Under the pieces are notes generated by a model. The model was not told the DNA's origin, made no database searches, and worked only from the letters and a program-made list of their open reading frames with translations. Position numbers and translations under genes: made by a program. This document shows positions 17,290 through 25,855 of a DNA stretch of 64,000 nucleotides, piece by piece (position 1 is the first letter of the stretch; the number at the start of each line of letters is the position of its first letter). The stretch is from Gemmatimonadales bacterium (GTDB taxonomy: Bacteria; Gemmatimonadota; Gemmatimonadetes; Gemmatimonadales; GWC2-71-9), in the NCBI GenBank assembly GCA_019637315.1, contig JAHBVU010000014.1, forward strand, positions 1-64,000, written 5' to 3'.

Positions 17290-18513
17290 ATGAGGCGAGC
17301 GTGGGGGCGGGGGGCGCTGTGGCTCGGGTTGGTCTCAGGTGCCATGACCGCCGACGCTGAGCCGTTGGCGGCGCAGCGGGGCACCCCGCCGGCTGCCTGG
17401 GCATCGGTCAAGACCTTCTTCCATGAGACGTTAGCGGCTGAAGGGGTGGTGGGAGGCAGCCTGATGGTCTTCCACGGGGACTCGATCGTGGGGCGCGAGT
17501 TCTTCGGTTTTGCCGACCTTGCCAGCCGCCGGCCCGTCGATGAACGGACGATCTTTCACTGGGCCTCGATCACCAAAACGCTGACCGCGATTGCGGTGAT
17601 GCAGCTTCGCGATCGCGGACGGCTCGGACTGGACGACCCGATTGTCCGGCATGTGCCTGAGCTCAGAGCGGTCCACAATGCCTTCGGGCCGATGGATGCG
17701 ATCACGATTCGCCAGTTGCTGTCGCATTCTGCCGGGTTTCGGGCAGGAACGTGGCCGTGGGGAGGTAACCAGCCCTGGCACCCGTTCGAGCCCCGGGAAT
17801 GGTCGCAACTGGTTGCAATGATGCCGTACACCGAGGTGACGTTTCAGCCGGGCGCCAAGTTCAGCTACTCGAACCCTGGCATCGTCTATCTGGGCCGGAC
17901 GATCGAAGGGCTGACTGGCGACGACTACGAGGTGTACGTCGATAAGAACGTGCTGAAGCCGCTGGGAATGACGAGCAGCTACTTCGACGTGACGCCCTAC
18001 CATCTCCTGCCGGATCGTTCCAACAACTACACGGTTCGATCAGGGCAACCCCACCCCAACGGTCTCGATTTCGATACTGGCATCACGGTGTCGAACAGCG
18101 GGCTCAATGCACCGCTGACCGAGATGGTGAAATACCTGCAGTTCCTTGCCGGGGCGCCGGGGTTGACCCCGGCCGCTCGCGGGGTACTCGCCCGGTCGAG
18201 CCTGAACGAGATGTGGCAGCCGATTCATCCGGTTGGCACCGCCGACGGCGATTCGATCGGGCTCGGATTCTTCATTCGTGAGCATAACGGGGTGCGCCTG
18301 GTCGGTCATACCGGAAGCCAGGCAGGCTTTCGGGCCTTTTTCTATGTCGACCCGGTTCGCAAGGCTGGCATGATCGCCGCGTTCAACACCGCCCCGTCGG
18401 GCGACGCGCGAAACCCGACGGACGAGGGGCCGGCAAAACCGAGGATACCGTTGATCTACTCAGGGTTGATCGAGCGGCTGACCGCCAACGTCTTTCCCCA
18501 TTTTCGCCCGTGA
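17290..18513 (+). CDS. Beta-lactamase-fold serine hydrolase (class C/PBP-like), secreted
   Basis: The 407-residue protein has a signal peptide and the three motifs of the serine beta-lactamase/DD-peptidase fold: SxxK at residues 93-96 (SITK), YSN at 193-195, and HTG in GHTGSQAG near the C-terminus. These proteins act as peptidases, esterases or D-amino acid hydrolases in the periplasm; drug resistance should not be assumed. GGAG stands six bases before ATG 17290. The stop overlaps the start of the next gene (GTGA), so the hydrolase and the ferredoxin are co-transcribed. Confidence 0.9.
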   Translation: MRRAWGRGALWLGLVSGAMTADAEPLAAQRGTPPAAWASVKTFFHETLAAEGVVGGSLMVFHGDSIVGREFFGFADLASRRPVDERTIFHWASITKTLTAIAVMQLRDRGRLGLDDPIVRHVPELRAVHNAFGPMDAITIRQLLSHSAGFRAGTWPWGGNQPWHPFEPREWSQLVAMMPYTEVTFQPGAKFSYSNPGIVYLGRTIEGLTGDDYEVYVDKNVLKPLGMTSSYFDVTPYHLLPDRSNNYTVRSGQPHPNGLDFDTGITVSNSGLNAPLTEMVKYLQFLAGAPGLTPAARGVLARSSLNEMWQPIHPVGTADGDSIGLGFFIREHNGVRLVGHTGSQAGFRAFFYVDPVRKAGMIAAFNTAPSGDARNPTDEGPAKPRIPLIYSGLIERLTANVFPHFRP

Positions 18514-19094
18514 GCGTTTGGGATCACGATAGCCCTTCGGACCGCCGTCAGGTTCTCCGTGACGGCCTGAACCGTTGGGTCAAGACGCTGGTCGAGCGGA
18601 CCGAGGATCGCGTCGTCCAGCAGCGTTACGTCCGTCCGCCGGGTGCGCTGCCGGAGGTTGGCTTTCTGGCGGCGTGTACCCGGTGCGGTGCTTGCGCACC
18701 TGTTTGCCCTCCCGGTGCCATTCGGACGGTCCCGCCCTCTGGCGGGCTGGCTGCCGGTACGCCGATGCTGGAGCCTGCGATCGAGCCCTGTGTTGCCTGC
18801 GCCGAGATGCCCTGCGTAGCGGCGTGTCCGACGGGTGCGCTGACGCTTCCGGATGCGGGGTGGACCGGCTACCGTTTGGGAACCGTTGAGTTCGTCCCGG
18901 AACGCTGTATCACATTCACAGGCACGGCATGTCGGGTCTGTGTGGATGCCTGTCCCATGGGCGAGGCGGCACTGATTCAGGACGAAGCGGGACGACCGGT
19001 GCTGCGGCGCGAAGGATGTGTCGGGTGCGGTGTGTGCGTGCGGAAGTGTGTGACGTCTCCATCTTCGTTTCGCTTTCATCCTGCGAGGTCTTAG
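18510..19094 (+). CDS. NapG/MauM-like polyferredoxin
   Basis: This 194-residue protein has four cysteine clusters that bind [4Fe-4S] centres: CTRCGACAPVCP, CVACAEMPCVAACP, CRVCVDACP and CVGCGVCVRKC. The arrangement and the ITFTGTACRVC segment match NapG/MauM-type ferredoxins, which pass electrons from the quinol pool to periplasmic oxidoreductases. Unlike NapG there is no visible twin-arginine signal, so it may be cytoplasmic. No nap, nos or mau gene is nearby. Its start overlaps the hydrolase stop by four bases and the next gene begins directly after its stop. Confidence 0.85.
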   Translation: MSVWDHDSPSDRRQVLRDGLNRWVKTLVERTEDRVVQQRYVRPPGALPEVGFLAACTRCGACAPVCPPGAIRTVPPSGGLAAGTPMLEPAIEPCVACAEMPCVAACPTGALTLPDAGWTGYRLGTVEFVPERCITFTGTACRVCVDACPMGEAALIQDEAGRPVLRREGCVGCGVCVRKCVTSPSSFRFHPARS

Positions 19095-19448
19095 GTGGCG
19101 ACAATTCCCTATCGCGTCGAGAAACCATGGGGATACGAACTGATCTGGGCTCGGACCGATCGCTACGTCGGCAAAGTGCTGCACGTAAACGCCGGGCACG
19201 TGCTCAGTCTGCAGTACCACAATGTCAAAGATGAAACGATGCATGTTCTGACAGGTGAACTGATCGTGCGGACGGCCGATTCCGAAGGCAACCTGACGGC
19301 CCGCCAGTTGCATGCGGGCGAGTCCATGCATATTCCTGCCAAGCTGATCCACCAGGTCGAGGCCGTGGTCGACACCGACGTGCTCGAGGCTTCGACCCCC
19401 GAGCTGGACGACCTGGTCCGCCTCAAAGACCGGTACGGGAGGAGTTGA
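19095..19448 (+). CDS. Cupin-domain protein, mannose-6-phosphate isomerase type II-like
   Basis: A 117-residue single-domain cupin. The opening VEKPWGYELIWA, the metal-site strand LSLQYHNVKDETMHVLTGE and the closing HIPAKLIHQVEA match the isomerase domain of type II phosphomannose isomerases and related sugar-phosphate cupins. Metal ligands are probably the His residues and Glu of the first motif plus the His near residue 80. It lies between the ferredoxin gene (no gap) and a nucleotidyltransferase gene, consistent with supply of an NDP-sugar. GTG is the start. Confidence 0.85.
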   Translation: MATIPYRVEKPWGYELIWARTDRYVGKVLHVNAGHVLSLQYHNVKDETMHVLTGELIVRTADSEGNLTARQLHAGESMHIPAKLIHQVEAVVDTDVLEASTPELDDLVRLKDRYGRS

Positions 19449-19450
19449 AC

Positions 19451-20428
19451 ATGCAGGTGATCATTCCGCTGGCCGGGAAGGGAACCCGGGTCCGTCCGCA
19501 TTCGCACCTGGTGCCGAAGCCGATGCTCAAGGTTGCCGGCCGGCCCGTGATCGACTGGGTGATGGATCGCCTCAAGGGACTCGACGTCTCGGAGCTGATT
19601 TTTATCACCGGCCACCTCAAGGAACAGGTCGAGGCCTACGTCACCGACCGGTACGGACTGCCCTGTCGCTTCATCGAACAGAAGGTGCAGGACGGGACAG
19701 CCGGTGCGGTGAACCTGGCCCGGCCGCACGTGACCGGGCCGGTGCTCATCATCTTCGTTGACACCGTATTCGAAGCGGACCTGACGCTGGTCAACCGGAC
19801 CGACGCCGACGGAATCATCTGGGCCAAGGAAGTCGAGGACTATCAGCGCTTCGGTGTCGTGGTCACCGACGACAACGGTTTCATGACCCGGATCATCGAG
19901 AAGCCTTCGGAGCCGGTGTCCAAACTCGCCAATATCGGGCTCTACTTCATCCGCGATGTGGCCGCGCTCTGGGCTGGCATCGACCACACGCTTGCTGCCG
20001 CACCGAACAAGGGCGAGTACTATCTCACCGATGCATTCCAGCATATGATCGACAGCGGCCGGAAGATTCTGACGGCCGAGGTGGGGGGCTGGTACGACTG
20101 CGGCAAGCTCGATACCATGCTCGAGACCAACCAGATCCTGCTCGAGAAGGGAGCTGCCAAGCGAGGGGACTACCCCGGCGTAACGTTCTTCGACCCGGTG
20201 CTCGTGGAAGATGGCGCGCGTATCGAGGGGTCGACCATCGGCCCCAATGTCACCGTGGAGCGGGGAACGGTGATTCTCAACTCGAGCGTGTCGCACTCGC
20301 TGCTGGGGCGCGACTGCCGTGTCACTGATGCCCGGCTCAGTGCCAGCATGCTTGGCAATCGAGTGTCTGTCACGGGCTTTTCCGGCAGCGTGAGCGTGGG
20401 AGACGACTCCGAGATTCGCAGCGCCTGA
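19451..20428 (+). CDS. Sugar-phosphate nucleotidyltransferase
   Basis: This 325-residue enzyme belongs to the glucose-1-phosphate thymidylyl/uridylyltransferase group. The N-terminal Rossmann-like domain shows the pyrophosphorylase signature (IPLAGKGTRVRPHSHLVPKPMLKV), DGTAGAV for nucleotide binding, VDTVFEAD for the metal, and a later GWYDCGK segment. The last 80 residues form the start of a left-handed helix with hexapeptide-like repeats (IEGSTIGPNVTVE). The NTP/sugar specificity cannot be read. A strong GGAGGAG stands before ATG 19451. It likely works with the upstream cupin to make an activated sugar. Its stop overlaps the next ATG. Confidence 0.88.
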   Translation: MQVIIPLAGKGTRVRPHSHLVPKPMLKVAGRPVIDWVMDRLKGLDVSELIFITGHLKEQVEAYVTDRYGLPCRFIEQKVQDGTAGAVNLARPHVTGPVLIIFVDTVFEADLTLVNRTDADGIIWAKEVEDYQRFGVVVTDDNGFMTRIIEKPSEPVSKLANIGLYFIRDVAALWAGIDHTLAAAPNKGEYYLTDAFQHMIDSGRKILTAEVGGWYDCGKLDTMLETNQILLEKGAAKRGDYPGVTFFDPVLVEDGARIEGSTIGPNVTVERGTVILNSSVSHSLLGRDCRVTDARLSASMLGNRVSVTGFSGSVSVGDDSEIRSA

Positions 20429-21537
20429 TGGCGCTGCTCGAGCTATACCGATCCTTTGCGGATCTCTGGAGCCATTTCGACTCGGCCGAGGCGTTCGGTT
20501 TCGGTCGAGGCTATTCGTTGCCCTCGCTGCAGCCCTTTGATGAGGAAACCTGCCACCAACACGCGGTCGCTTTCCGTTCCCTGGTCGGAGCGGTCGAGGA
20601 ACTCGAACTCGAGACGCTGGATGAAGAGATCGATCGCACCGTACTGCTCAGCGCGCTCCGGACCCGAGTCGAACGCCTCGATGTCGAGCGTCCGGAGCGC
20701 TGGAATCCGGCGCTCTGGGTCAATCGCCTGTTTCAGGCAGCGGTAGCCCGGCCGGGAGATCCCTCGACGCTGGCTGCGCTGCCGGATTGGGTTGCCCGCG
20801 CTTCGGCCACGATCCAGAAGCCATCGCTCTTCTCGTTGCAGGTGGCCCTCGGACAACTCGATGACGTTCGCAGTCGGTTGCGAGAAGGTTCCTGGAGCGC
20901 CGACCCGGATGTGCAGTCGCGCGCGCTGGCGGCCGTCGAAGCGTTTGACCGTTTCCTGCGGCACGAGGTCGAACCGGATCCGGAGCCGACGGCGGGTTCG
21001 CTCGGTGCGGACAAGGTGGAGTGGCGTCTGCACCATGAGCACCTGCTCGAGGTCTCGAGCAGCGAGGCGTTGCGGCGCCTTTCCCGTCGGGTCGCCGTGC
21101 TGACGGAACGCGCGCCCCCTCCCCCTCGGTCGGGGCCCGAGGCCGTCGAACCCGATCAGGCTGCTTTCGAGATCCGGACTCGGCTGGTCGCACCGGCGTG
21201 GGGTGAGGCCTGGATGCTGTTTGTAGCCGGGATGTCGGGCGGAAACGCTGCCGACGCGGTGCTCGCGCAGGCCCGTAAGGGGGGCCTCGACTACGCAATC
21301 CAGATGGGACAGGTTGGCCCGGTCGAGGGCATTTCGCGGCTGGGCGGTGAATCGGCCGCATTCGACGACTTGGTGGTCTTCCCGATGGCGGCGGCCGCGA
21401 CGACCCTGCTGATTGCCGAGTGGGAGGCTGTCCGCTCACGTTGGGCAGGTGACGATGCGTCATTCGTCGCGGCGGTAACCGGTCACGCAGTGCTCCATCC
21501 GGCCCTGGCCGCATGGCGCCTCGACCTCGCCGAATAA
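20428..21537 (+). CDS. DUF885-like protein lacking the zinc-peptidase motif
   Basis: A 369-residue protein whose first 200 residues resemble DUF885 family proteins (DEEIDRTVLLSALRTRV followed by NPALWVNRL), mostly helical. DUF885 members are usually about 550-600 residues and end with a putative metallopeptidase HE/PGH region; here no such motif is visible, so the C-terminal third is shortened and diverged. Catalysis is doubtful. It overlaps the nucleotidyltransferase stop (TGATG), so co-translation is likely. No signal peptide is seen. Confidence 0.72.
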   Translation: MALLELYRSFADLWSHFDSAEAFGFGRGYSLPSLQPFDEETCHQHAVAFRSLVGAVEELELETLDEEIDRTVLLSALRTRVERLDVERPERWNPALWVNRLFQAAVARPGDPSTLAALPDWVARASATIQKPSLFSLQVALGQLDDVRSRLREGSWSADPDVQSRALAAVEAFDRFLRHEVEPDPEPTAGSLGADKVEWRLHHEHLLEVSSSEALRRLSRRVAVLTERAPPPPRSGPEAVEPDQAAFEIRTRLVAPAWGEAWMLFVAGMSGGNAADAVLAQARKGGLDYAIQMGQVGPVEGISRLGGESAAFDDLVVFPMAAAATTLLIAEWEAVRSRWAGDDASFVAAVTGHAVLHPALAAWRLDLAE

Positions 21538-21579
21538 CTTGCGGTCGGGTCCGCTGACCGATACCTTCGCGCCAACACT

Positions 21580-22446
21580 ATGTCCTCCTCCGAGTTCGGT
21601 CGATCCCTGTCGTGGCAGAGCGCGGCATCCACCCGCGCCGCGGTCCTGCCGGAAACGGAAACACGACCGCAGGTTCCGCCTGGGTTCCATGGCAAAACCG
21701 TTGTCATCACGGGTGGCGCGACCGGCCTCGGACGAGCCATTGCGCTCGAGTTCGCACGGCGGGGCTGCAACGTCGCCTTCTGTTTCGTGAATCTGGGCGG
21801 GCGTGACGTCCGGGAATCCGCACTCCTCACCGAAACGACGCTCGCCGCCATGGGTGTGCGGGTATTCGCTGACAGCTGTGACGTGCGAGATCGTCGGCAG
21901 GTGGTCCGCTTCATCGAGGCCGTTCGCGAGCGGTTCGGGGAGGTCCACTTCCTCGTCAATAACGCCGGCATTGCCCGTGACGGTGCATCGTGGCGGCTCG
22001 GCGAAGACGACTGGAACGATGTGATTCAGACCAATCTGATTGGTGCCAACAATTGTCTTGCCGTGCTGGCGCCCGTGTTTCGTGCGCAGCATTATGGCAA
22101 GGTCGTCAACATCAGCTCGCATCAGGCGACTCGCCCCGGTTTCGGCGTGACCAGCTATGCCGCCAGCAAGGCAGGGCTGGAGGGGCTGACCCGTGCGGCG
22201 GCCGTCGAGCTGGGGCCCAGCAACGTCAACGTCAATGCCGTGGCGCCGGGGTTTGTTCGTACGGAGCGGTTGCAGACCCTCCCTCCCGAAGTGCTCGAGC
22301 GCGCCCGATCCAGCACGGTGCTGGGTCGGTTGGCAGATCCATCCGACATTGCACATGTGGTGGTCTTTCTGTGCTCCGACGAAGCACGTCATGTCACCGG
22401 CCAGATCATCCAGGTCGACGGCGGTCTGAGCCTCGACGTCCGCTGA
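21580..22446 (+). CDS. Short-chain dehydrogenase/reductase, FabG-like
   Basis: The 288-residue enzyme has an extra N-terminal tail of about 35 residues before the classical SDR core: NAD(P) motif TGGATGLGRAI, NNAG, the Ser of NISSHQ, and the catalytic Tyr193-x-x-x-Lys197 (YAASK), ending in GQIIQVDGG. This matches FabG-type 3-oxoacyl-ACP/acyl-CoA reductases, though many SDRs share these features. It follows the DUF885-like gene by 42 bases and may be the last gene of that operon. The substrate is not evident. Confidence 0.9.
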   Translation: MSSSEFGRSLSWQSAASTRAAVLPETETRPQVPPGFHGKTVVITGGATGLGRAIALEFARRGCNVAFCFVNLGGRDVRESALLTETTLAAMGVRVFADSCDVRDRRQVVRFIEAVRERFGEVHFLVNNAGIARDGASWRLGEDDWNDVIQTNLIGANNCLAVLAPVFRAQHYGKVVNISSHQATRPGFGVTSYAASKAGLEGLTRAAAVELGPSNVNVNAVAPGFVRTERLQTLPPEVLERARSSTVLGRLADPSDIAHVVVFLCSDEARHVTGQIIQVDGGLSLDVR

Positions 22447-22537
22447 ACGCCCGAAAATCCGGCGCCTGACCCGGGCCCGCCTCTTGCTTCCTTCCTAGTC
22501 GTTTTCCGACGCGCCTCCGACTAGATTGGACGTAGCT

Positions 22538-23182
22538 ATGTCATGTCGTTTCAACACCTTCGCCCTATTGTTCGGCCTGGCCGCAGGGCTCGGCTCGAGT
22601 CCGGCAACGGCCCAGAGGCGCCCGGTTACGCAGGCGCTCGCAACGGTCGGAATTTCCGGTCAGGGGGTAGCTATCGTTCCGGTCAACCTGCTGGTCATCG
22701 AGCCGTCGGTCGAGCCGGGGGTCTTCCCGGCCGAGCGCGTGGCCACGCTCCGACGGATCGATTCGGTCCTGGCCGACGATGCCGCCGTCCGTGCGCCAGA
22801 TGTCAACTGGATCTCGGCTGATGAACTGCGCCGCATTGCGCGGCGAAGCGGCGGGCTGATGGGTGACCCCAACCAGATGGGACAGTCGGTCATGCGCGCC
22901 TGGTCGATGGCGACGGTCCCTGACCCGCTCCGCTCCAACCTGCGAAAGCTGCTGGCCGCCGCCGGGGGGTGGCGTTACGCCCTGATCCCGGCGTCAGTCA
23001 CCTTCCAATCCGACAGCCTGGGCGCACTCGAGGCCCGGATGTCGATCGTCCTGGCGGATGTTCGCACCGGCAAGGTGGTCTGGCGATCGGTGGCGCGCGG
23101 CAGCGGTGACACGCCCGATCAGGCGCTCAAGAGTGCTGTGGCAACGGTCTTTCCCGTCGATGACGGCAACGAGGAATCATGA
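22538..23182 (+). CDS. Secreted protein of unknown function
   Basis: A 214-residue protein with a clear signal peptide (MSCRFNTFALLFGLAAGL, cleavage after PATAQ). The mature part has no motif I recognise; it contains VRTGKVVWRS, reminiscent of periplasmic lipoproteins such as the GNA1162 or curli-CsgG-like groups that begin with a nucleotide-binding-like fold, but this is weak. ATG 22538 is preferred over an in-frame TTG 12 bases earlier. Its stop overlaps the isocitrate dehydrogenase start (ATGA), so it is co-transcribed with a central metabolic gene. Confidence 0.7.
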   Translation: MSCRFNTFALLFGLAAGLGSSPATAQRRPVTQALATVGISGQGVAIVPVNLLVIEPSVEPGVFPAERVATLRRIDSVLADDAAVRAPDVNWISADELRRIARRSGGLMGDPNQMGQSVMRAWSMATVPDPLRSNLRKLLAAAGGWRYALIPASVTFQSDSLGALEARMSIVLADVRTGKVVWRSVARGSGDTPDQALKSAVATVFPVDDGNEES

Positions 23183-24195
23183 GCTATGATGTGACCCTGA
23201 TCCCCGGAGACGGGATCGGGCCCGAAATTACCACAGCAACCGTGGCGGTTCTCGAGGCGACCGGGATCTCCTTCAACTGGGACCGGCAGCTGGGCGGCAT
23301 GGCAGCCGTCGAGGCGGTCGGCACGCCGTTGCCGGATGCCACGCTCGACAGCATCCGGTCGCGGCGGGTTGCGCTCAAGGGGCCGCTCACCACCCCAGTC
23401 GGACCGGGCTACCGATCGGTCAACGTCGCGCTGCGCAAAGAGTTCGAGCTGTTCGCCAACCTGCGCCCGGCCAAGACCATCCTTCCCGGCCGATACGACA
23501 ACATCGACATCGTGCTGGTGCGGGAGAATCTCGAGGGCTTCTATACCGGCATCGAGCACTGGGTGGCGACTGCCTCCGATCCGCACGCTGCCGGCGTGAC
23601 GACGGGTGTGACGACGCGCTACGGTTGTGAACGCATTATCCGGTACGCCTTCGAGTACGCCCTGACACACGGTCGCAAGAAGGTTACCATCGTTCACAAG
23701 GCCAACATCCTCAAGATGGTGAGCGGGCTTTTCCTCGAAGTCGGCCGCGCGGTTGCCAAGGAGTACGAAGGGCGAGTCGAGGCCAACGACATGATCGTCG
23801 ACAACTGCGCCATGCAGATCGTGCTTCGCCCCGAGCAGTTCGACGTGATGGTGGCAACCAATCTCTTCGGCGACATTCTGAGCGACGAGCTCTCGGGCTT
23901 GGTGGGTGGGCTTGGACTCACGCCGGGCGCCAATATCGGGACGACCGCATCGATCTTCGAAGCGGTGCATGGCAGTGCGCCGGATATCGCGGGCAAGGGC
24001 CTCGCCAATCCATCGGCACTGATGCTGGCCGGCGCCATGATGCTCGATCATCTCGGTGAGCTCGACGCCGCAACTCGGTTGCGCAGTGCCATTCACGGTA
24101 CCATCGTGACCGACGGAATCCGCACCCGGGACCTGGGTGGCAATGCTTCGACTGAACAGTTCGGGAACAGCGTCGCAGCTCGCGTCCGGGGGTAA
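23179..24195 (+). CDS. NAD-type isocitrate dehydrogenase (isocitrate/isopropylmalate dehydrogenase family)
   Basis: The 338-residue enzyme converts isocitrate to 2-oxoglutarate, or a homologous 2-hydroxy acid substrate. Hallmarks are LIPGDGIGPEI at the N-terminus, SVNVALRKEFELFANLRPAK for substrate binding, VRENLEGFYTGIEH, and the metal/cofactor region NLFGDILSDELSGLVGGLG. Short size and the SVNVALRKEF wording favour NAD-IDH over LeuB, and no leu genes are nearby; homoisocitrate dehydrogenase remains possible. It overlaps the gene before by four bases and the following small gene by over 50. Confidence 0.88.
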   Translation: MSYDVTLIPGDGIGPEITTATVAVLEATGISFNWDRQLGGMAAVEAVGTPLPDATLDSIRSRRVALKGPLTTPVGPGYRSVNVALRKEFELFANLRPAKTILPGRYDNIDIVLVRENLEGFYTGIEHWVATASDPHAAGVTTGVTTRYGCERIIRYAFEYALTHGRKKVTIVHKANILKMVSGLFLEVGRAVAKEYEGRVEANDMIVDNCAMQIVLRPEQFDVMVATNLFGDILSDELSGLVGGLGLTPGANIGTTASIFEAVHGSAPDIAGKGLANPSALMLAGAMMLDHLGELDAATRLRSAIHGTIVTDGIRTRDLGGNASTEQFGNSVAARVRG

Positions 24196-24481
24196 CCCGG
24201 TCCCCTGCATCCAGTGCGACCGGCGGGAGACAGGCCTCTCCTGGGGGGACTTCTGCTCGGTCTGTCGCCGTGAACGGGCGCGACGAGCCGACCGACTGGC
24301 GCAACGGTGGGCTATCCTGGCGGCAGCTGCGCTCGCGGCCTGGCTGCTGTTCTGGCGGACCCCGGTTCATTCTGCGCAGCGGATCTTTGCGGCGGCGTCG
24401 GTGCTGCTCGTGTATCTCGTGATCCGCCGGCTCGTCTCCCGCGTGTTGCAGGAGCTCATGCCCAAGGAGATGAAACGATGA
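24143..24481 (+). CDS. Small membrane protein with N-terminal zinc-ribbon
   Basis: A 112-residue protein with a CxxC...CxxC zinc-ribbon-like motif (CIQCDRRETGLSWGDFC, then SVC) near residue 25, and two hydrophobic stretches in the second half that should span the membrane, then a basic tail. The start must lie inside the dehydrogenase gene (ATG 24143, or GTG 24137), because no in-frame start exists between the dehydrogenase stop and the zinc motif. It overlaps the next gene by four bases. Function unknown. Confidence 0.6.
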   Translation: MLRLNSSGTASQLASGGNPVPCIQCDRRETGLSWGDFCSVCRRERARRADRLAQRWAILAAAALAAWLLFWRTPVHSAQRIFAAASVLLVYLVIRRLVSRVLQELMPKEMKR

Positions 24482-25854
24482 GCATCGGCAGGGTGTCGCG
24501 TGGCCGCTGGTCGCTGGCGGCGGGTTTGTTCGGATTGATGCTGGTCGGTCCCGCAGCGGCCCAGACCAGCCTGACGGTCTACAGCGACGGAAGGGTCTTG
24601 CATCGGCGGTCGCTGCCGGTTCGGATCCCGGCTGGCCTGTCGAGCCACGACCTTGCGCTGGGTGCGCTGGATGCGTCCTCGATCTTTGCGCTGGATTCTG
24701 GCGTGACGATCACCGGTCTCGTCTTCGACCCTGCGGTCGATCAAGGCAACGCGCTCCGGCGTGCCGTGGGGCGCGACCTTCGGTTTGCGACCCGAGGGGC
24801 GGGCGGTGCACGGGAGGTCGTTACGGCTCGCGTGCTTGGGGTCGATCCGGAACGGTTCCGCCTCGAAGACGGTACCGTGGTGTTCGAGCGCCCTGGGACG
24901 CCTCTCTTTCCCGCTGATCTCGTGCCGGCCGAGCCTTCGACCCGGCTCACCGTGCGGAGCGATCGAGCGCGTACCGGCCTCGGACTTGGTTTCTTCTCCG
25001 ACGGCGCCTCCTGGCGTGCCTCGTACAGCATCATCCTGGGGCGGTCGCAGGCCGTGGTCAGTGGCCAGGCCCTGATCACGGCGGGACGGCTGCGGGCCGA
25101 TTCCGCCGAGCTTCAGGTTCTGGCGGGCAACGTGGGTCGGGCAGCACCGGCAATGCGCTTCTCAAGGGAAGGAGTACAGGCCGCGCCGATGGCTGCCCGA
25201 ATGGACATGGCAGCGGAAGAGAGCGTCGGGGAGGCCCATCTCTATTCGCTGCCTGGCCGGTTCACACTGCTCCCGGGTGTCGAAACGGCCGTGGCGCTGT
25301 TCGATCCCGCCCAGGCCGCTTACGAGCGAACCCTCACGGCTTCCGCACAAAATCAGTGGGCGGTCGGGTTACCGCAGCAGGGTGACGAGGAGATCCTGCC
25401 GGTGGCCGTCACCTACGTCGTCAAGCGGGCGGCGAAAACCCCGTTCGGCGACCGTCCCGTCCCGGCCGGAGTGGCCCGAATCTACGAGCGCGACCAGCAG
25501 GGCCGGCTCCAACTCGTCGGCGAGTCGTCGCTGGGCCACACCGCTGCCGGCCAGGATCTTCGGCTGAGCGCAGGTACCGCGTTCGATCTGACCGCACGGC
25601 GGACCCAGACGGCGTATCAGACCCAGCGCGAAGGGCAGCGGACGGTCGCGACCGCGAGCTACACCGTGACGGTGGCCAACGCCAAGGATTCCGCAGCAAC
25701 CGTCGACGTCCTGGAAGAGCGGCGGGGAGAGTGGTCGGTGCTGCAGAGCTCCGTTCCGGCCGAGCGGGTGTCCAGCACCATCACCAGGTTTCGGCTCCGG
25801 GTGCCGCCCAAGGGCGAAGCGACGGTGACCTATCGGATTCGTGTCGTCTGGTAG
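24478..25854 (+). CDS. DUF4139-like secreted/envelope protein
   Basis: The 458-residue protein has a signal peptide (cleavage near GPAAAQ) and an extended beta-rich mature part. The features LTVYSDGRVLHRRSLPV, ISLxxGLS-like strand pairs, and the central stretch around WRASYSIILG followed by GQALI and the SAELQVLAGNVGR phrase match DUF4139/MuiA-type proteins. ATG 24478 overlaps the preceding stop (ATGA); longer frames upstream are out-of-context. Family role is unknown; in other bacteria related proteins affect mucoidy. It stops two bases before the phosphoesterase start. Confidence 0.75.
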   Translation: MSIGRVSRGRWSLAAGLFGLMLVGPAAAQTSLTVYSDGRVLHRRSLPVRIPAGLSSHDLALGALDASSIFALDSGVTITGLVFDPAVDQGNALRRAVGRDLRFATRGAGGAREVVTARVLGVDPERFRLEDGTVVFERPGTPLFPADLVPAEPSTRLTVRSDRARTGLGLGFFSDGASWRASYSIILGRSQAVVSGQALITAGRLRADSAELQVLAGNVGRAAPAMRFSREGVQAAPMAARMDMAAEESVGEAHLYSLPGRFTLLPGVETAVALFDPAQAAYERTLTASAQNQWAVGLPQQGDEEILPVAVTYVVKRAAKTPFGDRPVPAGVARIYERDQQGRLQLVGESSLGHTAAGQDLRLSAGTAFDLTARRTQTAYQTQREGQRTVATASYTVTVANAKDSAATVDVLEERRGEWSVLQSSVPAERVSSTITRFRLRVPPKGEATVTYRIRVVW

Positions 25855-25855
25855 T

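Noticed and set aside
17290-18513. Antibiotic resistance by the beta-lactamase-fold protein
   Set aside because: The SxxK, YxN and HTG motifs are shared by many esterases and peptidases; nothing specific points to drug hydrolysis.
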